A stretch of 43,253 nucleotides of DNA from Paracidovorax valerianellae (GCF_900102625.1 NZ_FMZC01000024.1:1-43253); one strand, 5' to 3'. Shown: positions 9,501 to 18,146, numbered from the stretch's first letter. Numbers and translations are program-made. The notes: generated by a model from the sequence alone, not told the origin.

Positions 9501-12500
9501 GGCGGTCGGAATACAACAGGGGCGCGGCGAGCCGTTGGAAATCAGCGGCTTCGTCACCGTCCACCCCCAGATGGCGCAGCTGGACCTGTGCCTGCGTCCA
9601 GGACAGGGTGGCAGCGCGGTCGAAAGCGCTGCGCTCATGGTGCTGATCGATGAGGTCCAGCAGACCGGCGCGGGTCGAGGCGACGACCGTCCAGAAAGCA
9701 ATGCGGGCCAATCCACCCGGGGCCACGCGAACGCGCCGGCGCAGCGAGAACACCGGGTCCAGCACGGTCCCCACCAAGCCTGACAGCGGCTGGTCCAGCA
9801 GTACGGCGGCAGCCGTGGCGGCATGGCGCCCGCGGCCGATGAAGCCCGCGCGGTCCGAGCCGTATTGCGGCGCTGCGGTGATCTCGCCTTCCAGCACCGC
9901 GAAATGCCCTGCCCACGCCTGCGGCTCGTGCGGCGTGCGCGGCCGGCGCGTGGCGATGAGGGCACCGAATTCCGGCAGATATTCGGTCAGCACGAAAAGC
10001 TTGGAGAACGCTGGGTGCGCTTCATCCGCAGCCTGGGGCGCGAGGACCACCTCGGCATAGGAGGTCACATCGACCTCGCGCGCACGCTTGCCGCTGTTGG
10101 CCAGCGAAATCCGGCGCACTTCGCCATTCGTTTCGCCAGACACCAGCACGTCCAGCGTCGTGAGCAGGCCGCGGTCCTGGTGCGAGAACGTGGCATGGTC
10201 TTCGCCAAACAGCACGTCCCCATGGTGGCTGCTGGCCCCCAGCGGCTGGGTGGTCGGCGACCACACCTGGCCGTTGTGGACGTCCCTCAGGTAGATGAAG
10301 CTGCCGTGGTGGTCGCGCGTGGCGTCTTCGCGCCAGCGCGTGATCGCCATGGCGCGCCAGCGGCTGTATCCGGCCCCGGCGGCCGTGAGCATCACCGTGT
10401 AGCTGCCGTTGGACATCAGGTGCGTGACGGGCCCGGCCGCCCCGGCGCGCACGCGGCGCAACGTGGGCGGCTGGCTGCCATGGCCGTCTGGCGAGGCCTT
10501 CACCTCTTCGGCACGGGGCCGTTCCACCGCCACGTTGCGCGGCGTGCGCTCCTGCATCAGCAATTCGCTGGACTGGACTATGGGTTCGCGGTGAAAACGC
10601 TCCCGCATGCTGCCGTCGCGCAGCACGTTGAGGATGGCGACGATCGTCATGCCCTGGTGATGGGCCATGTAGTTGCGCACCACGGCCACCGGCTGCCCCT
10701 CGGGCAGGCGTGTCGGCGTGAAGTCCAGCGCTTCGTAGAAACCGTAGTGGCCGAGCGCGCCCATGGCTGCCAGGCGGTCGTAGTTCCGCAGTGCCGCCCG
10801 AGGGTCGACCATCGCCGCGAGGCCGGTGGCGTAGGGGGCGATGACCCGGTTGTCGCCAAGACCGCGTTTCAAGCCCAGACCTGGCACGCCGAAGTTGGAA
10901 TACTGGTAGGTGAACTCCAGATCCCGCGCGTTATAGGCCGATTCCGAGATGCCCCATGGGATTCCCAGCGCCTGCCCGTAGGCGATCTGCCGCTGCACCA
11001 CCAGGCGGTTTGTCTGCTCCAGCAGACTGCCTGCCGGCGCGCGCATGACCAACGAGGGCATCAGGTATTCGAACATCGAGCCCGACCACGAGATCAACGC
11101 GGAACCGCTGCCCAGCGCGGTGGCGGTCCGTCCCAGGCGGAACCAGTGGCGGGTCGGGGCGTCGCCCTTGGCGATGGCGAAAAGGCTCGCCAGCCTCGCC
11201 TCCGAGCCCAACAGGTCGTAGCAGTTTTCGTCAAGGCGCTGGTCCGCCAGGGCGTAGCCGATCGAGAGCAGCTTGCGGTCGGGGTCCATCAGGAAAGCGA
11301 AATCCATGGCCATGGCCATCTCGCGGGCCGTGCCGGCAAGCGCCTGCAATCGGCTGTCCAGTGGCGCGTATGGCGCTGATGCCGGCGCATCGCCGGAGTG
11401 GGCCAATGCAGCACGGGCGATTTCGCGCGTCCAGAACAGCATCTCGTCCACACCGGGATCGTCCGGCGTTCCGGGCGGTGTCGCGGCACTCACGGCTTTG
11501 TCTGCAAGGCGGCCGAGCGCTGGAGCGAGTTCCGAGAGGGGCAGGGGCCCGGCAATCAATGCCGCCATGTCGTCCAGCAGTTCCGCCACGCGTTTCGCGG
11601 CGGTCGCACCGCGTGCGCTCGACAGCGCCGCAAGGTCCGTGCGCGCCAGATGCAGGGCGTCTCCGATACCGTTGCGAACCTCGGGCGATACCGCGCCTGA
11701 AGTGCGCCACTCGTCACAAGTGCTTGCCAGGGCGATCAGGTGGCCGGCCAGGTTGCCGCTGTCCACCGAGGAAACATATGGTGGATCGAGCGCGCGCAGA
11801 TCGGCCGTGCCATACCAATTGAAGAAGTGGCCTTTGAAGCGCGGGAGCTTTTGCAGCGTGGCGAACGTTGCCTCCAGCCGCTCTACCGTCTCCAGCGTGC
11901 TCGCCCAGCCGAAATCACGTGCCGATGCCGTGGCCAGCAGATAAAGACCGATGTTGGTCGGCGAGGTGCGGCGCGCCACCACCGGCTTTGGCGTCTCCTG
12001 AAAGTTGTCGGGCGGCAGCATGTGGTCTGCCGGCGTGACGAATGCCTCGAAATAGCGCCAGGTGCGCCGCGCGATCAGCCGCAGAGCCATTGCCTGCGCA
12101 GGCTGGAGGTCCATCAGGGGCGGTGTGCCTGGCGCCTTGCTGGCCCATGCGGCCAGCGCGGGCGCTGCCAACCAAAGCAACACCATCGGCAGCACGAGTG
12201 CCAGAGTGGTGGCCCATGGCACTGGGGCCAGCGCCAGGGCACACGCCGCGATGGCCAGGCCCAGTGCGATCCCGGCCGTCATTTGGCGGTAAAAGCCCGA
12301 GAAGCCGAGTCGGGGGCGCTGCCCGGCTTGCGCGGCGGTCGTCCATTCCAGCAGGTGGCGCCGGGTGACGAACATTCTCACCGCCGTGCGCACCACGGCA
12401 TCGCCCATGCGCCAGGCCTGGTCCGCCAGCTGGCTCCAGGCGAGAACCGTCTGTGCGGCCGCCATCCGCGCGTCCGAGGCCAGGGCCTGCCATTGGCTGC

Positions 12501-15102
12501 GCCACCGAACGCCCGGCCGGCGCGGCAGGGCGCTGAACATCAAGGACAGGAAAGGCGGGGCCGCCAGCACCAGCAGCACAGCCAGCATGCCGGCAGCAGC
12601 GGGCGCGGCAGGCATGAACCAGGCGGTGCCCAGCGCCAGAAGGGCCGATGGCGCCAGCAGCGAACGGCGCAGGTTGTCGATCATCTTCCAGCGCCCGACG
12701 GCGGACACGGCCTGGCGGCCTCGCCAGTGGCCGAAGATCCAGGGCAGCAGTTGCCAATCGCCCCGGGTCCAGCGGTGCTGGCGGCGAGCCGCCACGTCAT
12801 AGCGGGCCGGTGCTTCTTCGATCAGTTCGATGTCGGACGCCAGGCCTGCGCGGGCGAAGATGCCCTCGAACAGGTCGTGGCTCAGCAGCGTGTTGTCCGG
12901 CACGCGGCCTTGCAGCGACGCCTCGAAAGCATCCACGTCGTAGATGCCCTTGCCGGTGTACGAACCTTCGCCGAAGAGGTCCTGGTAGACGTCCGAAATC
13001 GCCATTGCATACGGGTCCATGCCGCCCGGGCTGGAGGAAATCCGCTGGTAGAAAGAGCCTTCGGTGCCGATGGGCAGCGAGGGCGTGATGCGCGGCTGCA
13101 GCAGGGCGTAGCCGCTCGTGACACGCTGGGAAACGGGGTCGAATCGGGGGCAGTTCAACGGGTGGGCCATTTTGCCGACCAGGCGCAGCGCTGCATCGCG
13201 CGGCAGCCGGGTGTCGGCGTCCAGCGTGAGCACGTAGCGCACATCTGTCGGCACGTCCGTGGTCACGAAGGTGGTGTCTGCCGCCCCGCGCAGCAGACGG
13301 TTCAGCTCATGGAGCTTGCCCCGCTTGCGTTCCCAGCCCATCCAGGTGTTCTCCACCGCATTGAAAACCCGTCGGCGGTGCAGGAACAGGAACCGCGGTC
13401 CTTGGGGCGCCGCGCCGTGGCGCAGATTCAGCGATGCGACGGCCCGATGGCCCAGGGCGACCAAAGCGGCGTCGCCAGGCAGCTCCTGCGTGGCGGCATC
13501 CACACCATCGGCCACCAGCGCGAAGCCGATGTCGCCATCCCCTCCTGCCAAGAAGTGCACTTCCAGCCGTTCGATTTGTTCCAGCAGATCCGCTTCGCTG
13601 GTCAGCAAGGTGGGAATGGCCACCAGCGTTCGCATCGAGGCCGGAATACCGCCAGCCAGCTCCAGGCCCGGCAACGGGGCCGCACCCAGGCGCCAGGCCA
13701 CCAGCCGATGCACCAGGCTGGTCGCCACCTCGGACGCCGGCACCGCCAGGCCCAGCAGCCACAGCGCGGCCAGCCCTGCGCCGGCCTCCGCAGGCAGCAC
13801 GAACCAGCCTGCAGCACAAAGCGCTGCGGTACCGAACGCGATGGCCCCGACATATCCGCGCAGGCCGTGGGCACGCCGCAGGCGCCCGATGCGCCAGTGC
13901 AGCGGCACCTGGAAACCGATCGTTTTCTCGAGCGCGCCGCGGCCTCCCGCGATGAGGTGGTATCCGGGGTCGTCGGCTCCGAGGTCGCGTGCCTCGCTGG
14001 AGGAACCCGCGGCGTCGGCAGCAGCCTTCGCGGCCGCCAATGCGTGTCCGGCAATGTCCAGTTCGGACTGGTTCGAGCGCCGGGCAAGTTGTTCGATGGC
14101 GTCGCGATAGAGGTTGCGCGTGGAGAAGTCCATCGCGGCGAAGCTGCTGCCCTCCCGCAACCGCTCGTCCACCAGGCTCACGCTTTCGAACAGCGTGGCC
14201 CAGTCGATGTCCGACATCAGCCGCAGGCTGGTGATCACATTGCGCACCGTGACGTTGGACGCCCCCTGGCGTTGCTGGGCATGCGACACCACTTCATCGA
14301 TGGTGGTGCCCTGCAGCCGCAGGCGCTCTTGCAGCCAGCCGAGCGCGGGCATGGCCTGCGGGTCGCGGTCCCTGAGCCGTTTGGCGAGCTGGGCGGCAAA
14401 GAGCTCGGACAGTGCCAGCGGGGACCGCGCAGCGATGTCCTCCTCCAGTGCCGAGCGGGCGGCGCCACCGGCCAGCAGATGCGTGGCCAGCCGGTCGGCG
14501 TCTGCCCGCGCTGCCAGCCCCACGGTCATCTGGTCCACCAACCGCCGCAGGTTTTCGATCAGGACGATGCGCAGGGTGATCGCAACGGCCCACAGCTCGC
14601 CGATGGTCAGCGGCTGCACACGCTGGTAGGCCTGCAGAAATGCCCGCAGCGTGTCAACATCCACATGGCTGTCGGTATGGGCCACGAAGGCCCACGTCAG
14701 TCCCAGCACCCGCGGATAGCCTGCGAAGGGCCCTGAGGCCAGCTTGGGCAATTGGCGGTAGTAGTCGGGCGGCAGATCGCCTCGGATGTCGCGCACCTGC
14801 TTTTCAACCAGGTGATAGTTCTCCAGCAACCATTCGGCGGCGGGAACGACGCGCCGGCCTGCCTCCAGCTCGGAAGCGCTGGCCCGATAGGCCGCCAGCA
14901 GCACCCGTGCGTTGTCGTCCAGCCGTTTGCGCAGCGGGGGCACTGACGGCGGCCTGGCGCTCACGGTCTGGGCCGCGGCAAGGCTCTGGGCATGCTGCTC
15001 GAGCCGTTCCAGGCCGAACAGTTCACCGCGGACCGGTGCTGAACCCGCCCACAACGATGAGGCATGGCCGCGGCCGAGGATGCGCTGGAAGAAGGGATTC
15101 AT
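6571..15102 (-). CDS. ndvB: Cyclic beta-1,2-glucan synthase NdvB/Cgs type (GT84 + GH94)
   Basis: Giant inner-membrane protein, 2843 aa, within the 2800-2900 usual for the family. It polymerises UDP-glucose into a protein-linked beta-glucan and releases it as a periplasmic cyclic glucan, used for osmoadaptation and host interaction. In order: a cytoplasmic N-terminal region; membrane helices near 417-460; a GT84 core with DADTRLP near 628 and QHRWTRGDW near 772; helices near 814-852 and 939-984; a glycoamylase-like domain with SAYNARDLEF near 1386 and YMAHHQGMT near 1478; then GH94-type modules ending with GTGDWNDGMN near 2522, whose Asp is the expected phosphorolytic acid. The start at 15102 is chosen because GAAAGG lies 5 bases upstream; the frame stays open 38 codons further. 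Upstream on the same strand is the small gene at 15224. Whether the linkage is beta-1,2 or mixed cannot be told. Confidence 0.93.
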   Translation of the reverse strand: MNPFFQRILGRGHASSLWAGSAPVRGELFGLERLEQHAQSLAAAQTVSARPPSVPPLRKRLDDNARVLLAAYRASASELEAGRRVVPAAEWLLENYHLVEKQVRDIRGDLPPDYYRQLPKLASGPFAGYPRVLGLTWAFVAHTDSHVDVDTLRAFLQAYQRVQPLTIGELWAVAITLRIVLIENLRRLVDQMTVGLAARADADRLATHLLAGGAARSALEEDIAARSPLALSELFAAQLAKRLRDRDPQAMPALGWLQERLRLQGTTIDEVVSHAQQRQGASNVTVRNVITSLRLMSDIDWATLFESVSLVDERLREGSSFAAMDFSTRNLYRDAIEQLARRSNQSELDIAGHALAAAKAAADAAGSSSEARDLGADDPGYHLIAGGRGALEKTIGFQVPLHWRIGRLRRAHGLRGYVGAIAFGTAALCAAGWFVLPAEAGAGLAALWLLGLAVPASEVATSLVHRLVAWRLGAAPLPGLELAGGIPASMRTLVAIPTLLTSEADLLEQIERLEVHFLAGGDGDIGFALVADGVDAATQELPGDAALVALGHRAVASLNLRHGAAPQGPRFLFLHRRRVFNAVENTWMGWERKRGKLHELNRLLRGAADTTFVTTDVPTDVRYVLTLDADTRLPRDAALRLVGKMAHPLNCPRFDPVSQRVTSGYALLQPRITPSLPIGTEGSFYQRISSSPGGMDPYAMAISDVYQDLFGEGSYTGKGIYDVDAFEASLQGRVPDNTLLSHDLFEGIFARAGLASDIELIEEAPARYDVAARRQHRWTRGDWQLLPWIFGHWRGRQAVSAVGRWKMIDNLRRSLLAPSALLALGTAWFMPAAPAAAGMLAVLLVLAAPPFLSLMFSALPRRPGVRWRSQWQALASDARMAAAQTVLAWSQLADQAWRMGDAVVRTAVRMFVTRRHLLEWTTAAQAGQRPRLGFSGFYRQMTAGIALGLAIAACALALAPVPWATTLALVLPMVLLWLAAPALAAWASKAPGTPPLMDLQPAQAMALRLIARRTWRYFEAFVTPADHMLPPDNFQETPKPVVARRTSPTNIGLYLLATASARDFGWASTLETVERLEATFATLQKLPRFKGHFFNWYGTADLRALDPPYVSSVDSGNLAGHLIALASTCDEWRTSGAVSPEVRNGIGDALHLARTDLAALSSARGATAAKRVAELLDDMAALIAGPLPLSELAPALGRLADKAVSAATPPGTPDDPGVDEMLFWTREIARAALAHSGDAPASAPYAPLDSRLQALAGTAREMAMAMDFAFLMDPDRKLLSIGYALADQRLDENCYDLLGSEARLASLFAIAKGDAPTRHWFRLGRTATALGSGSALISWSGSMFEYLMPSLVMRAPAGSLLEQTNRLVVQRQIAYGQALGIPWGISESAYNARDLEFTYQYSNFGVPGLGLKRGLGDNRVIAPYATGLAAMVDPRAALRNYDRLAAMGALGHYGFYEALDFTPTRLPEGQPVAVVRNYMAHHQGMTIVAILNVLRDGSMRERFHREPIVQSSELLMQERTPRNVAVERPRAEEVKASPDGHGSQPPTLRRVRAGAAGPVTHLMSNGSYTVMLTAAGAGYSRWRAMAITRWREDATRDHHGSFIYLRDVHNGQVWSPTTQPLGASSHHGDVLFGEDHATFSHQDRGLLTTLDVLVSGETNGEVRRISLANSGKRAREVDVTSYAEVVLAPQAADEAHPAFSKLFVLTEYLPEFGALIATRRPRTPHEPQAWAGHFAVLEGEITAAPQYGSDRAGFIGRGRHAATAAAVLLDQPLSGLVGTVLDPVFSLRRRVRVAPGGLARIAFWTVVASTRAGLLDLIDQHHERSAFDRAATLSWTQAQVQLRHLGVDGDEAADFQRLAAPLLYSDRRFRAPPETLLQGAGPQSGLWAHSVSGDLPIVVLRIDDIEDMAQVRQLLRAHEYWRMKQLSVDLVILNERASSYVQDLQIAIETAVRSSQARPEMALGLAQGSVHVLRADLLGVNARALLQSAARLELIARQGTIADRLAHLSQPVWSSPATATKLVAAPRMPLPLDGPATADAPQDLEFFNGLGGFALDGREYVVRLGGGQTTPAPWINVIANPGFGFQVSERGSTTTWCTNSRENQLTPWSNDPVSDPSGEALYVHDEATGESWSATAQPLDSDDGLYEARHGHGYSRFSHASRGIGLELLQYVPTEDPVKISRLTLRNHTGETRRLTVTAYAEWVLGTSRGTSAPFVVTSVDGHSGALLAKKPWDMAFPGRVAFADLRGRQTAWTADRTEFLGRNAGMGAPAALGGGATLSGNTGAGLDPCAALQCVVELAPGACVEVVSLLGQGASLEDTQALIARYRTCDLDAVLAQVIAGWQKTLGAVQVRTPDRAMDILLNGWLLYQTIACRLWARAAFYQASGAYGFRDQLQDGMALRFTHPEQTREHLLRAAGRQFPEGDVQHWWLPHSGQGVRTRISDDRVWLAYAAAEYIATSGDLRVLDEDVPFLEGPALQHGEHDAFFQPMPSGLSASLFEHCARALDQCMALTGPQGLPLIGTGDWNDGMNRVGSEGRGESVWLGWLLVRTVALFAPLAEDRGDARSALWRTHAESVRQAIETVGWDGAWYRRATFDDGAWLGSKDSEECRIDAIAQAWAVLSGAADPARAAQAMDSLEQHLIRKDDGLALLLAPPFDQMTRDPGYIQGYPPGLRENGGQYSHAAMWSILAFAQQGQGDRAAALFRLVNPILHASTPEQAARYKVEPYVIAADVYAVAPHAGRGGWTWYTGSAAWMYRAGIEGILGMRREGTGLRINPCIPADWPGFEATIHIETSHWAIRVIRAAGTGGVPQALLDGVSVPMDERGVRIALDGGKHDLLLTI

Positions 15103-15223
15103 GGTGCCTTTCAGGGACGGTGGTGCGCCCAGGCAACTGAACGGCGAAAGGGGGCAGTGCACGGCCTGCCCCCGGTGATTTGGAGAATTCATGGCCCCCG
15201 CGAGGGGGACAGGCAAGGCAGCC

Positions 15224-15478
15224 CTAGGCCGCGCGGAGATCGAATTCGCGAAGCATCACGGGCTCGATGGCGCCTTGTTCGACCTTGCGGCGCACGGCTT
15301 GCTCGATTTCGGCCGCGTGGCTGCGGTATGTGTCCAGGGGGTCTTCATCGACGGACCCAGGGCAATAGCGGTGGTGCAAGGTGTCTTTGCCAACGCTGGC
15401 GCCGATCCACTGCGCCTGAATCTCGATCCAGAAACGCACGGTTCCCGAGGCGTCGTGAAAGAAGGGCGGCTGAGACAT
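15224..15478 (-). CDS. Small DUF1488-like protein
   Basis: 84 aa, starting MSQPPFFHDASGTVRFWIEI and ending with REFDLRAA. The pattern of an early VRFWIE strand, a central helix with YRSHAAEIEQAVRRK, and a terminal DL fits the small DUF1488 family common in Burkholderiales; function unknown. GGAG lies 8 bases upstream of the ATG. The frame is open further upstream but that part has no family resemblance and no better start. It lies 121 bases upstream of ndvB on the same strand and could share its transcript, and is divergent from the Crp/Fnr-type regulator. No signal peptide or membrane segment, so cytosolic. Confidence 0.75.
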   Translation of the reverse strand: MSQPPFFHDASGTVRFWIEIQAQWIGASVGKDTLHHRYCPGSVDEDPLDTYRSHAAEIEQAVRRKVEQGAIEPVMLREFDLRAA

Positions 15479-15800
15479 GGGGAAACTCCAAGGAAGGGGG
15501 ACGGGCTTGCATGCCACGGGACGGTATGGCGTGGTGGCGGAATGGCCGCGCGGCGGTGTGACCTCGCCACATGTGCGGAACAGGCGACGGGACAGACCGT
15601 GGGTCAACCACCCGGCAGGCCACGGTGCGTAGGCCATGGCTTCGCGCTGCTCGCGGGTGAGGCTAGCCCCCGATCGCCCGCGTGTCTGTGCGGTGGCGCA
15701 CACAGCGCCAGGTTGCGAGGACCACGCCCTATACTGAATTCGGCTCAAACGTTTCCGGTGGATGTTCCATCGCTGATGCATCGGCTTTCTGGAGAATGCG
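15479..15800. other. Divergent intergenic region, no gene
   Basis: 322 bases separate the DUF1488-like gene from the Crp/Fnr-type regulator and must hold both promoters. Open frames cross it on both strands, but they lack starts with ribosome-binding sites and have no recognisable product. The structure I see is the perfect inverted repeat at 15694-15710 and a TATACT hexamer at 15730-15735 pointing to the regulator. Confidence 0.6.
15694..15710. promoter_or_regulatory. Perfect inverted repeat upstream of the Crp/Fnr-type gene
   Basis: TGGCGC-ACACA-GCGCCA, six-base arms around a five-base centre. It ends 19 bases before a TATACT -10-like hexamer, that is, over the expected -35 region. It does not match TGTGA-N6-TCACA or an FNR box. 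It could be an operator for the adjacent regulator or for another factor. Confidence 0.45.
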
Positions 15801-16505
15801 ATGCCCCGCAGTGAAGAGCCTCAACGCAACCGCCTGCTCGCGGCTTTGGCAGCGCCCGAGATGCAAGGATTGCAAGCGCACCTCGAACCGGTGATCCTCA
15901 GCGTCGGGCAGGTGCTGTGCGAGTCCGGCGAGCGCGTCGGCCATGCCGTGTTTCCGACCACTGCCATCGTTTCGCTGCTGCATCGCCTGGAAGGCGGTGG
16001 ATGCGCAGGCGTCGCCGTGGTGGGTTTCGAAGGCATGGTCGGCGTTTGCCTGCTGCTCGGCGGTGATTCGATGCCCAACCGGGCCGTCGTGCAGTGCGCG
16101 GGCGAGGGCTGGCGACTGCCTGCCCAGGTGCTGTTGGAGGTGATGCATCGATCGTCTGCATGGCGGCGGCAGTTGCTGCGCTACACGCAGGCGCTCATGG
16201 TTCAGATCGCCCAGACGGCCGTGTGCAACCGCCACCACTCGCTGGACCAGCAGCTTTGCCGCTGGCTGCTGACGAGCCTCGATCGCCTGGAGGGTGCCGA
16301 TGTGGTGGTCACCCAGGAGTTGATTGCCCACATGCTGGGCGTGCGCCGGGAAGGCGTGACGGAAGCGGCGGGCCATCTGCAACAGGCCGGATGGATCCGC
16401 TACCGCCGGGGCCGCATCACCGTGCTGAACCCCGAAGCACTGCTGCTGCGCAGCTGCGAATGCTATCGGCTGGTGCAACGGGAGTACGACCGCCTTTTGC
16501 CGTGA
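15801..16505 (+). CDS. Crp/Fnr family transcriptional regulator
   Basis: 234 aa. Residues about 10-140 form a cyclic-nucleotide-binding-type beta roll (ILSVGQVLCESGERVGHAVF, then GVAVVGFEGMVGVCLLLGG). Residues about 150-225 hold a Crp-type helix-turn-helix with VVTQELIAHMLGVRREGVTEAA and the wing IRYRRGRITVLN. There is no N-terminal four-cysteine FNR cluster, and I do not see the canonical RxxxxA cAMP-binding signature, so the effector is unknown and may be absent. This subclass, with a VGFEGMVG loop, is frequent in Burkholderiales. It is divergent from the DUF1488-like gene and ndvB, which are plausible but unproved targets. Confidence 0.9.
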   Translation: MPRSEEPQRNRLLAALAAPEMQGLQAHLEPVILSVGQVLCESGERVGHAVFPTTAIVSLLHRLEGGGCAGVAVVGFEGMVGVCLLLGGDSMPNRAVVQCAGEGWRLPAQVLLEVMHRSSAWRRQLLRYTQALMVQIAQTAVCNRHHSLDQQLCRWLLTSLDRLEGADVVVTQELIAHMLGVRREGVTEAAGHLQQAGWIRYRRGRITVLNPEALLLRSCECYRLVQREYDRLLP

Positions 16506-16691
16506 CGCACGGCCGCCGGTGCGGCGGGTGTACCATGGGCCGCGTAGGCATGTACAAGACCGTCACCCTAGGTCTCCCAGTTTTCCCCGGCATCTGGCCG
16601 GCGGACGTTGTCGAATCCCCCATCGATGATTTTCTTGGCGTCTCTGCGCTGCGCGCGTTCTTTGCGCTGCGGCAACTTGAAAGGAATCGAT

Positions 16692-16910
16692 ATGACGACA
16701 CCCACACAAACCGGCACCGTGAAATGGTTCAACGATGGCAAGGGCTTCGGCTTCATCGCCCCGGACGACGGCAGCAAGGACCTCTTTGCCCACTTCCGCG
16801 AAATCCAGGGCGGCGGCTTCAAGACCCTGAAGGAAAACCAGCGCGTTCAGTACGAAGTCACGCAGGGCGACAAAGGCCCGCAGGCTTCAAACATCCGCAC
16901 GGCGGACTGA
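16692..16910 (+). CDS. cspA: Cold-shock protein, CspA family
   Basis: 72-aa single OB-fold nucleic-acid-binding protein acting as RNA chaperone. [20 protein letters not shown] contains the KGFGFI RNP1 motif, and DLFAHF is the RNP2 motif (Ala where most have Val). AAGGA precedes the ATG by 6 bases. The frame extends upstream without family resemblance, so the ATG at 16692 is the start. The 186-base leader back to the regulator gene is long, as in cold-inducible csp genes, but I cannot identify a cold-box with confidence. A terminator follows at 16977. Which paralogue it is cannot be judged from one copy. Confidence 0.95.
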   Translation: MTTPTQTGTVKWFNDGKGFGFIAPDDGSKDLFAHFREIQGGGFKTLKENQRVQYEVTQGDKGPQASNIRTAD

Positions 16911-16976
16911 GCGGCATGCAGCCGTCCCCGGCGCGGCCTTCGGTCCTGCCGGGGCATCGGTTGATGGTTGAACTCC

Positions 16977-17000
16977 AAACGCGGCTGGTCCGCGTTTTTT
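16977..17000 (+). terminator. Rho-independent terminator after the cold-shock gene
   Basis: AAACGCGG and CCGCGTTT pair around the 5-base loop CTGGT and the stem runs straight into further T residues. It ends 19 bases before the start of the protease gene, so that gene must be started by read-through or by a promoter overlapping the hairpin. A second hairpin, CCCCGGC/GCCGGGG (16926-16954), lies just before it. Confidence 0.85.
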
Positions 17001-17019
17001 CTTTGGTAAGGCGCCTCCC

Positions 17020-18051
17020 ATGAAGAATCTGCAAGACGTCACCGAGCGCATCTGCGAACTCAAGGGCGGCATGATCGCCGTCGATGCGCTGCTGCCTGCC
17101 GTGCTGCACGCGCTGCCGCCGGCCAGCCTCGCCGTGGTGGGGCAATCGTTCGCCGCCCATGCCGAGGCCGCCCGCACGGTGATGCTGAACGCGCCCATTT
17201 CCGACCACGTGCTGGCGACCTTCGAGCGCGACGTGGCGCGCACGCAGGCGGTGCTCGGCGGGCTGGCGCCAGACCGCGCGAATGCGGGCTACGCGACCGA
17301 ACCGGTGCTGCTCACCACCACCCGCATCAGCACCTTCGAAGGGCAGCGCTCGCTGACCGGCGCGAGCGGGTTTTTCTTTCGCCGCGACGAGCGGCTGTTT
17401 CTGGTGACAAGCCGCCACGTGCTGGCCGATGCGCCCAGCGCCCATTTTCCGGACCGCATCGAAATCGATCTGCACCTGGATCCGCAGGACCTCACGCGCT
17501 GCGCCGTCTTCTCGCTGCCCCTGTACCGCGACGGGCTCGGGCTGTGGCGCCAGGCGCGCGACGGCGGCGGCGACGTGGATGTGGCCGCCATCGAAATCGA
17601 CATCGCCCGCCTGCCGGAGGGCAGCATCGTCGAGGCGTTCGATGCCAGCCACCTGGAAACCGCGGGCAACCCGCCGCAGGTGGGCGATGCGCTGGTGGTG
17701 GTGGGGTTTCCGCTCGGGTTTCACGACACGGTGCACCACCTTCCCGTGGTGCGCGCCGCCTCGGTGGCCTCGGCCTACGGGGTGCGCTTTCAGCAGCAGG
17801 GTTACTTTTTGACCGACGCACGCACCCACCGGGGCAGCAGCGGCGCACCGGTGCTGCGGCGGCGTGCGGGAACGAGCGCGGCGCCGTTGCCCTGGCAACT
17901 GCTCGGCGTGCACTCCACCCGCATGGACATGAGCACCCGCGACCTGGTGCTGGACGAATCGCTGGGCCTGAACTGCGCCTGGTACGCCGACGTGCTGATG
18001 ACCCTGACCGGACCGGCACCGGCGGCCGGCCAGCCCGCAACGGCACCCTGA
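17020..18051 (+). CDS. Trypsin-like serine protease, no signal peptide
   Basis: 343 aa. The catalytic triad can be placed: His133 in TSRHVLAD, Asp185 or Asp187 in GGDVDVAAIEID, and Ser274 in HRGSSGAPV, the GxSG of chymotrypsin-fold proteases. The oxyanion and substrate-pocket region follows. The first 100 residues form an unrecognised helical region (MKNLQDVTERICELKGGMIA) with no signal peptide or membrane segment, so the enzyme appears cytosolic, unlike the periplasmic DegP/DegS proteases, and it lacks a PDZ domain. The start follows the cold-shock terminator by 19 bases. Repeat copy B lies just after its stop. Substrate unknown. Confidence 0.85.
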   Translation: MKNLQDVTERICELKGGMIAVDALLPAVLHALPPASLAVVGQSFAAHAEAARTVMLNAPISDHVLATFERDVARTQAVLGGLAPDRANAGYATEPVLLTTTRISTFEGQRSLTGASGFFFRRDERLFLVTSRHVLADAPSAHFPDRIEIDLHLDPQDLTRCAVFSLPLYRDGLGLWRQARDGGGDVDVAAIEIDIARLPEGSIVEAFDASHLETAGNPPQVGDALVVVGFPLGFHDTVHHLPVVRAASVASAYGVRFQQQGYFLTDARTHRGSSGAPVLRRRAGTSAAPLPWQLLGVHSTRMDMSTRDLVLDESLGLNCAWYADVLMTLTGPAPAAGQPATAP

Positions 18052-18088
18052 CCGGCGGTTTGCGGTGCCGCAACACTGTGGCTGGCAG

Positions 18089-18146
18089 GTGCTATTAAAT
18101 TAATAGCTATACACCGGCGATTTTATTGCGCTGGAGGCCAAAAACA
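18089..18146 (+). repeat. AT-palindrome intergenic repeat, copy B
   Basis: GCTATTAAATTAATAGC is the cleanest palindrome of the four copies, followed after 20 bases by ATTGCGCTGGAGG. It stands 38 bases after the protease stop codon, in the same orientation as the other copies. Confidence 0.8.

Noticed and set aside
11740-14736. 998-codon open frame on the strand opposite ndvB, and other long ones there (8353-9783, 9823-11379)
   Set aside because: Antisense frames of a GC-rich gene. The products are rich in Arg/Gln/His/Gly, show no domain, lack ribosome-binding sites, and the ndvB frame carries all family motifs.
15191-15814. 207-codon plus-strand frame over the DUF1488-like gene and the divergent region
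   Set aside because: No conserved segment, no good start, and it overlaps both the small minus-strand gene and the start of the Crp/Fnr-type gene.
16506-16691. Possible tRNA or riboswitch in the long leader of the cold-shock gene
   Set aside because: I could not fold a cloverleaf or recognise a known aptamer; the region looks like an ordinary csp leader.
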